Part shown: piece after piece, positions 58,918-63,799 of the stretch | Layout of the letters: each line of letters begins with the position of its first letter | Numbering within the stretch: the stretch's first letter is position 1 | Origin: Candidatus Contendibacter sp. | GTDB lineage: Bacteria > Pseudomonadota > Gammaproteobacteria > Competibacterales > Competibacteraceae | Reading direction: 5' to 3' | Length of the DNA stretch: 63,799 nt | Assembly (NCBI GenBank): GCA_008933795.1 | Contig: WBUJ01000004.1 | Coordinates: forward strand, 1-63,799 | Made by a program: the position numbers and the translations under genes | The notes under the pieces: model-generated | The model's database searches: none | The model's input: only the letters and a program-made list of their open reading frames with translations | Told to the model about the DNA's origin: nothing

Positions 58918-59874
58918 ATGAACCGTTTCAAGCCATTCCTCATTGCTCTGGTTGCCGGTCTGCTGCCATTTGCACCGCTGTTTCTCAACACCTATCAGGT
59001 GGACGTGCTCAACAGCATCGGTCTGTACGCGCTGCTGGCGCTAAGCCTCAACCTGATCCTGGGCGAGGCCGGGCTGTTCAACATGGGCCACGCCGCGTTT
59101 TATGCGATGGGAGCCTATACCGCCGCCATCCTCAACACCCGCTACCAGATTCCGATTTTGTGGACGCTACCGCTGAGCGGATTAGTCGCCGGGCTATTCG
59201 CGCTGGCGGTGGCGCGACCCGTCGTCCATCTGCGCGGCGATTATCTGCTGATCGTCACCATCGGCGTCGGCGAGATCGTCCGCATCGCTCTGGTCAACGA
59301 CGTGTTCGGCATTACCGGTGGCGCGAATGGCATTTTCGGCATCAGCCGCCCCAAGCTGTTCGGCTTCGTGATCCGCCGGCCCGAAGAGTTTTTTTATCTG
59401 ATCTGGGGCTTCGTCGCGCTGACCATTTTCCTGTTCCTGCGGCTCAAGCAGTCGCGATTCGGGCGGGCGCTCAATTACCTGCGCGAGGACGAGGTGGCGG
59501 CGGAGGGCAGCGGGATCAACACCGATTATTACAAGCTGGCGGCGTTCGGGTTGGGTGCGGCCTGGGCTGGCATGGCCGGTACGCTATTCGCCGCCAAGAT
59601 GACCATCATCTCGCCGGAATCGTTCAGCTTCTGGGAATCGGTGGTGCTGTTCATGATCGTGATTCTCGGCGGAGCGGGCAGCATCCCCGGTGTACTGCTG
59701 GCGGCGTTCCTGGTGGTGGGTCTACCGGAACTGTTCCGCGAATTCGCCAGCGCCCGGATGCTGGTGTTTGGGCTGGTGATGATGGTGATGATGGTGGTTC
59801 GCCCGCAGGGCTTGTTGCCGGCGCGCGGCCAACGCTTTTCGCTGGCTACGCTGATGAGGGAGACGGTGCGGTGA
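58918..59874 (+). CDS. livM: Branched-chain amino-acid ABC transporter permease LivM
   Basis: 318 residues, nine to ten helices. ALSLNLILGEAGLFNMGHAAFYAMGAY (about 42-68, cited in part) matches the family, and the cytoplasmic loop with SRFGRALNYLREDEVAAEGSG (quoted up to 20) contacts the ATPase. A GIFGISRPKLFGFVIR stretch follows the TGGANG loop. No livG or livF gene follows; the next genes encode DUF4139 proteins, so the ATPases must be elsewhere. 18 nt after livH. Confidence 0.93.
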   Translation: MNRFKPFLIALVAGLLPFAPLFLNTYQVDVLNSIGLYALLALSLNLILGEAGLFNMGHAAFYAMGAYTAAILNTRYQIPILWTLPLSGLVAGLFALAVARPVVHLRGDYLLIVTIGVGEIVRIALVNDVFGITGGANGIFGISRPKLFGFVIRRPEEFFYLIWGFVALTIFLFLRLKQSRFGRALNYLREDEVAAEGSGINTDYYKLAAFGLGAAWAGMAGTLFAAKMTIISPESFSFWESVVLFMIVILGGAGSIPGVLLAAFLVVGLPELFREFASARMLVFGLVMMVMMVVRPQGLLPARGQRFSLATLMRETVR

Positions 59875-59984
59875 GCGGCGCGCTTTTCCATGATCCGGGG
59901 ATTTAATCCAGCGGATTGACCCCAAATTCGCTACCGAGCGTTTATGGTTATACCCATCTGTTGAATTTCTGGAGGCGATAACCC

Positions 59985-61172
59985 ATGAACCGAACTCGAT
60001 GGCTGTATCCGCTGGGCATTCTGTTGCTGCTCGGCGCCGCGCCGCTGGACGCGCTGGCCCGCATCAAGCTGACCACCCTGCCGGTGCGCGAGCGGGTGGA
60101 AATCCAGCTTGACCATCCCCAACTCGCCCTGGTCGAGGAGGAGCGCATCGTGCCTCTGGTCAAGGGCGTCAATCAGGTGGATTTCTCCTGGGCCAACACC
60201 CGCATTGATCCCGATACCCTGGTGTTGCGCATCCTGCCGCCGCCCGCTGATCAGCCGCTCGACGCCAAAGTGCTGTCGGTGAGCTATCCGCCCAATGAGA
60301 ACGCCTTGGTCTGGGCGGTGGCCGCCAGCGCCTCCGGCGCGGCGCGAGTGCGCATCAGCTACGTCCTGGGCGGGCTGAGCAAGGATTTTCATTACCGCGC
60401 CGTGGCCGACCACACGGAGAAGGCGCTGAATCTGGCGCAATACCTGCGAGTCAACAATAACGCCAACGAAGCCTACGACGCCGCCGAGTTCTGGGCCGGC
60501 GTGGGCGACCGGTTCGGCAAGCCGCTGGGCCTGAATGAAACCAAGGAAGTGCAACTGGACCGTTTCGCCAGCGTGCCGGTGCGCAAGACTTACACCACCC
60601 ATCCCGTGGAGTTCGGCTATCTCGACCGCGCTCAGGACAAGCTCAACGTGCCGATGCACTACGTGGTCAAGAACGCCGGCGGCGAATTGGGCAAAGAGCC
60701 GCTGCCGGAAGGCAAGGCCCGCATTTTCCAGGACGACGGCAAGGGCGGCGCGGCGTTTCTGGGCGAGGATCGCGGCAAGTTCACCGCGCCTGACGACGAG
60801 TTGAAGCTTTACCTGGGCCTGGCCCGCGACATTGCGGTGCGCCGCACCGTGGACCGCAACGAGCGCCAGCGCATCGCCGGCAATCTGTACCGCTACGACG
60901 TGACCCTGAAATACGAGATCGAGAACTTCAAGGACACGCCGGTCACCCTGGACATTGCCGAAAGCGTTCGCCAGATCCGCGATCAGATTCGCGGCGACAG
61001 TGGCCGCGACCCGGAATGGCAACTGGGCGACGGCAGCCTGCGCAACCCCGATCCCGAAAAGAGCGACGCCGACAAGTTGTTGTTTCACGTTGATCTGCCG
61101 GCCCGCGCCGCTGACGGCCAGGCCAAAAAACAGATTCACACTCTGCGGCTGACCCTGAACAACGAATGGTGA
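59985..61172 (+). CDS. DUF4139-like exported protein
   Basis: 395 residues. A signal peptide (about 1-26, LYPLGILLLLGAAPLDALA) suggests export. The body resembles DUF4139/MucoidyInhibitor-like beta-rich proteins: early LVEEERIVPLVKGVNQVDFSWANTRIDPDTL (quoted in part) and a later KYEIENFKDTPVTLDIAESV. The family role is unknown. It is paralogous to the next gene (both have a SWANTxIDP motif after a VKGVNQ/FKQGVN run). The ATG has a GGAGGCGATAACC site upstream. Its last bases are followed directly by the next gene. Confidence 0.7.
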   Translation: MNRTRWLYPLGILLLLGAAPLDALARIKLTTLPVRERVEIQLDHPQLALVEEERIVPLVKGVNQVDFSWANTRIDPDTLVLRILPPPADQPLDAKVLSVSYPPNENALVWAVAASASGAARVRISYVLGGLSKDFHYRAVADHTEKALNLAQYLRVNNNANEAYDAAEFWAGVGDRFGKPLGLNETKEVQLDRFASVPVRKTYTTHPVEFGYLDRAQDKLNVPMHYVVKNAGGELGKEPLPEGKARIFQDDGKGGAAFLGEDRGKFTAPDDELKLYLGLARDIAVRRTVDRNERQRIAGNLYRYDVTLKYEIENFKDTPVTLDIAESVRQIRDQIRGDSGRDPEWQLGDGSLRNPDPEKSDADKLLFHVDLPARAADGQAKKQIHTLRLTLNNEW

Positions 61173-61177
61173 GCGCC

Positions 61178-62629
61178 ATGACCCCCAATCTGACCGTTCG
61201 TTTTTTGCTCTGCCTGTTCGGGCTGCTACTGCCGCTGGCGACAATGGCCCGCAATGTTGACCTCGCCACCGTCCCCGCCCGCAGCACGGTGCAACTGACC
61301 ATCTACAACTCCGAGGACCTGACCCTGGTGCGGGAAACGCGGGTGGTGACTTTCAAACAAGGCGTCAATCCCCTGCAATTCTCCTGGGCCAACACCCTGA
61401 TTGACCCGACCTCGGTGGAGCTGAAGTTCCGCGAACCGAAAGCCGGTCTGGACGTACTCGACACCACGTTCCCGCACGACAAGCCGCAGATGCTGTACTG
61501 GAACGTGCAGAGCGACGCCAACCGCGAGGCGACCATCGAGATCAGTTACTTCACCTCCGGCATTTCGTGGGCGGCGGATTATGTGGCCATCGCCGATGCT
61601 GAGGAAAAGACGTTGCGACTGGAAAGCTTCGTGCGGGTCAACAATCGTTCCGGCGAGGACTACGAAAACGCCCAGGTGCGACTGGTGGTGGGCACGATCA
61701 ATCTGGTGGAGAAGATCGCCGAACTGGCGAAAGTGCCGGTCGGGCGGGTCAAGGATGAAGTCAAGGGGGAGGACTATCGGGAACTGCGCCAAAGAGCCGC
61801 CCGCAAGATGATGGCGCCCGCTGCGCCCGCGCCGATGATGATGGCTGGAGCCGCAGCCTACGACGCGGCGGCGGAAATGGAAGCGCCCAAGGAAATCATC
61901 AAGGAAGGGTTGAGCGAGTATTTCATCTACACCATCGAAGGGACCGAAACCGTGCCCAACGGCTGGGCCAAGCGCCTGCGCAGCTTCGAGGCGGCGGGCG
62001 TGCCGATGACGGTCGAATATCGTTACCGTCCGCGCGAATACGGCGAGCCACTGACGCGACTCTATCTTCTGCGCAACGATGCCGCCTCCAAGCTGGGAAG
62101 TACGCCGCTGCCCGACGGGATGCTGCGCGTGTTCCGCGCCAATGGCCGCGACGGCTTGAGCTATCTGGCCACTCAGAATCTGAAATATGTCCCCATCGGC
62201 GACAAGATCGAACTGAATCTCGGCCCCGATCCGGCGGTGGTGTTCGAACTGCTCAAGCAGAAGGTCTACCGCGACAACCTGTGGTTCCAGATCAAGGGCG
62301 GCAATCTCTATCGCAAGCTGGGCGAGGACGGGTTCAAGCTGGAACTGGATAGCCAAGTCGCTGGCTGGGACGAGCATACGGTGTACCGGCAGAAAATCCG
62401 CAACTACACCCGCAAGCCCATCCACGTGCAAATCCGCCGCGAATACCCGGGCGACATCGTGTTCCGCAGCCGGCTGAATCCGACCCTGCACGATTTCCAG
62501 ACCGTGCAATTCGAGACCGACATCCCCGCTGGCGGCAAGGCCGAACTGGATTACGAAGTCATCGCCCGGCTGGGCTATAACCAGAAACAGAACCGGGTGG
62601 AGTTGCAGGCGGGCGAGGCGAACCGTTGA
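61178..62629 (+). CDS. DUF4139 domain-containing exported protein
   Basis: 483 residues from the ATG at 61178; the ATG at 61166 inside the previous gene is less likely. A signal peptide (LLCLFGLLLPLATMA) precedes a DUF4139-type body: SRGVTFKQGVNPLQFSWAN-like lead, an ISWAADYVAIADAEEK strand, and a C-terminal beta domain (KYVPIGDKIELNLGPDPAVVFE region). A central insertion rich in Ala and Met (about 210-240, APAAPAPMMMAGAAA) is low complexity. Paralogue of the preceding gene, 5 nt apart, suggesting they act together in the periplasm or at the envelope. Confidence 0.78.
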   Translation: MTPNLTVRFLLCLFGLLLPLATMARNVDLATVPARSTVQLTIYNSEDLTLVRETRVVTFKQGVNPLQFSWANTLIDPTSVELKFREPKAGLDVLDTTFPHDKPQMLYWNVQSDANREATIEISYFTSGISWAADYVAIADAEEKTLRLESFVRVNNRSGEDYENAQVRLVVGTINLVEKIAELAKVPVGRVKDEVKGEDYRELRQRAARKMMAPAAPAPMMMAGAAAYDAAAEMEAPKEIIKEGLSEYFIYTIEGTETVPNGWAKRLRSFEAAGVPMTVEYRYRPREYGEPLTRLYLLRNDAASKLGSTPLPDGMLRVFRANGRDGLSYLATQNLKYVPIGDKIELNLGPDPAVVFELLKQKVYRDNLWFQIKGGNLYRKLGEDGFKLELDSQVAGWDEHTVYRQKIRNYTRKPIHVQIRREYPGDIVFRSRLNPTLHDFQTVQFETDIPAGGKAELDYEVIARLGYNQKQNRVELQAGEANR

Positions 62630-62630
62630 C

Positions 62631-63014
62631 ATGACCCCGCTGGCGAAAATCTTTCTGGCTCTTGGCAGCATCGGGATGTTGCTGGCGGTGGCGTTGGGCG
62701 CGTTCGGCGCGCACGCCCTGAAAAAGACGCTGGCCCCCGAACTCATGGCGGTGTACGAAACCGCCGTGAACTATCATGTTGTTCATGCCTTGGGACTGCT
62801 GGCGGTCGGCTTGCTGGCGTCGCATCTTCCCGAGTCGGGAACGCTGCGCTGGGCGGGCATCCTGATGACCGTCGGCCTGCTGCTGTTCTCGGGCAGCCTA
62901 TACGCCCTGAGCCTGAGCGGCATTCGCGCGTTGGGAGCCATCACTCCCGTGGGCGGCGCGGCTTTTCTGGCAGCCTGGTTGCTGTTGGCGGTCGCGGTCG
63001 TCCGAGCGGATTAA
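62631..63014 (+). CDS. DUF423 family membrane protein
   Basis: 127 residues, four predicted helices (about 5-25, 43-65, 72-93, 99-122). The DUF423 signature GAFGAHALKKTLAPE lies near 22-37 and YHVVHALGLLAVGLLA follows. Function unknown. The ATG sits 1 nt beyond the previous gene's TGA, so it may be co-transcribed with it. Confidence 0.9.
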   Translation: MTPLAKIFLALGSIGMLLAVALGAFGAHALKKTLAPELMAVYETAVNYHVVHALGLLAVGLLASHLPESGTLRWAGILMTVGLLLFSGSLYALSLSGIRALGAITPVGGAAFLAAWLLLAVAVVRAD

Positions 63015-63058
63015 GCCAGGCGTCGGGCGGGAAATCAGCTTCGGACAGAGAGGAACTT

Positions 63059-63745
63059 GTGGAAAAGACTTACGCTTTGGGATTCGATGTTTACGGCACG
63101 CTGGTGGATCCGCTGGCGATGGCCGAGCCGCTGCGAGCGCTGGTCGGCGAGCAGGCTGGCCGGTTCGCCGAACTGTGGCGGAGCAAGCAATTGGAATATT
63201 CGTTCCGGCGCGGTCTGATGCGGCGCTACGTCGATTTCGACGCCTGCACCCGACAGGCATTGCGCTACACCCAGCGGGCCTTGCGGTGCGAACTGCCGGA
63301 ATCCGACCACGACCGGTTGCTGGAAGCCTATCTGTACTTGCCGCTGTTCCCGGAGGTCGCCGCCAGCCTGACCACGATCAAGGCCCAGGGCCATCGGATC
63401 GTGGCGTTCACTAACGGGGTGGAAGCCAGCATTCGGGCGCTGCTGGCCAATGCTGGGGTGCTGTCCCAGTTGGAGGATGTGGTCAGCGTGGACGACCTAC
63501 GCACTTTCAAGCCCGATCCGGCGGTCTACGCCTACTTGGCGCGGCGAACCGGGCGCGCGCCAGCCGAGACTTGGCTGGTGTCCAGCAACGCCTGGGACGT
63601 GATCGGCGCCAAGGCCGCCGGTCTGCGCGCCGTTTGGGTCAAGCGTCAGCCGGAGGCCGTGTTCGATCCCTGGGAAGTGGAGCCGGACAGGGTGGTGAGC
63701 GGTTTGGATGAACTGGCGGCCGGGTTTGCCAGCCAGCCGGAATGA
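63059..63745 (+). CDS. Haloacid dehalogenase type II/HAD-IA hydrolase
   Basis: 228 residues starting at GTG, with AGAGAGGA upstream. The nucleophile is Asp10 in FDVYGTLVDP. Motif II is FTNG (about 119), motif III the Lys in RTFKPDP (about 150), and motif IV SSNAWDVIGAKAAGL (about 175-189). These match type II (S)-2-haloacid dehalogenases, although many family members act on other phosphate or halogen substrates. No regulator or transporter is adjacent. The substrate is not proven. Confidence 0.85.
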   Translation: MEKTYALGFDVYGTLVDPLAMAEPLRALVGEQAGRFAELWRSKQLEYSFRRGLMRRYVDFDACTRQALRYTQRALRCELPESDHDRLLEAYLYLPLFPEVAASLTTIKAQGHRIVAFTNGVEASIRALLANAGVLSQLEDVVSVDDLRTFKPDPAVYAYLARRTGRAPAETWLVSSNAWDVIGAKAAGLRAVWVKRQPEAVFDPWEVEPDRVVSGLDELAAGFASQPE

Positions 63746-63767
63746 GATTGGGAGCGGAACGGCAACT

Positions 63768-63792
63768 CCCCTCTCCTCCTGTGGGAGAGGGG
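63768..63792. repeat. Dispersed inverted repeat, cut by the window end
   Basis: CCCCTCTCC and GGAGAGGGG around a 7-nt loop, followed by GGGTGGGGG. Sequences of this kind (CCCTCTCC...GGGAGAGGG then GGGGTGAGGG) are widespread intergenic repeats in many proteobacteria and may act as terminators. The right end is missing here. Confidence 0.55.
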
Positions 63793-63799
63793 GTGGGGG

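Overview
The window is a 63.8 kb stretch of a GC-rich gammaproteobacterial chromosome. Evidence for this placement: a complete EF-P beta-lysylation set (efp, epmA, epmB), the order glmM-tpiA-secG-tRNA-Leu(GAG)-nuoA..N, prmB, htpX and ttcA. Separate nuoC and nuoD genes and a DUF2818 gene after nuoN resemble betaproteobacteria and deep-branching gammaproteobacteria rather than enterics. A phasin-like polyhydroxyalkanoate granule protein and a GH31 glucosidase would fit a storage-polymer-accumulating lineage such as Competibacteraceae, but that family assignment is only an inference.

Left part (1-11.5 kb, minus strand): three very large hybrid histidine kinases in tandem with PAS, GAF, CHASE4 or Cache-like input modules. 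Their kinase cores are nearly identical. They are preceded by a Leu/Ile/Val-type binding lipoprotein gene. Next (11.5-24 kb) come housekeeping genes: prmB; psd; a single-chain restriction-modification enzyme directly behind epmA and efp; divergent epmB; a FimX-like degenerate GGDEF/EAL protein; htpX; queA; and a DsbC-like isomerase.

Middle (24-32 kb): a GH31 alpha-glucosidase, then a small two-gene unit encoding a predicted caspase-fold protein and a three-helix membrane protein. An AIM24-family gene, mazG, glmM, tpiA, secG and tRNA-Leu follow. From 32.3 to 46.9 kb lies the full 14-gene complex I operon, then a DUF2818 gene.

From 47.2 to 49.25 kb there is a sharply AT-rich accessory island. 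It holds a DUF4160/DUF2442 pair, an orphan gene flanked by attC-like hairpin sites (gene-cassette organisation with no integrase in view), and the C-terminal remnant of a REP-associated tyrosine transposase.

Right part (49.3-63.8 kb): prkB, a DMT permease overlapping a large DUF349 coiled-coil protein, the phasin-HhH fusion, a YdcH-family gene, ttcA, and a liv-type ABC operon that is interrupted by a hicBA toxin-antitoxin module and lacks ATPase genes in view. Two paralogous DUF4139 proteins, a DUF423 membrane protein, a HAD-type dehalogenase and a dispersed-repeat hairpin close the window.

Most promising for new biology: the caspase-like/membrane-protein pair (26.9-27.7 kb), the gene-cassette island (47.2-48.9 kb), the stand-alone restriction-modification enzyme, and the hicBA insertion in the liv operon.
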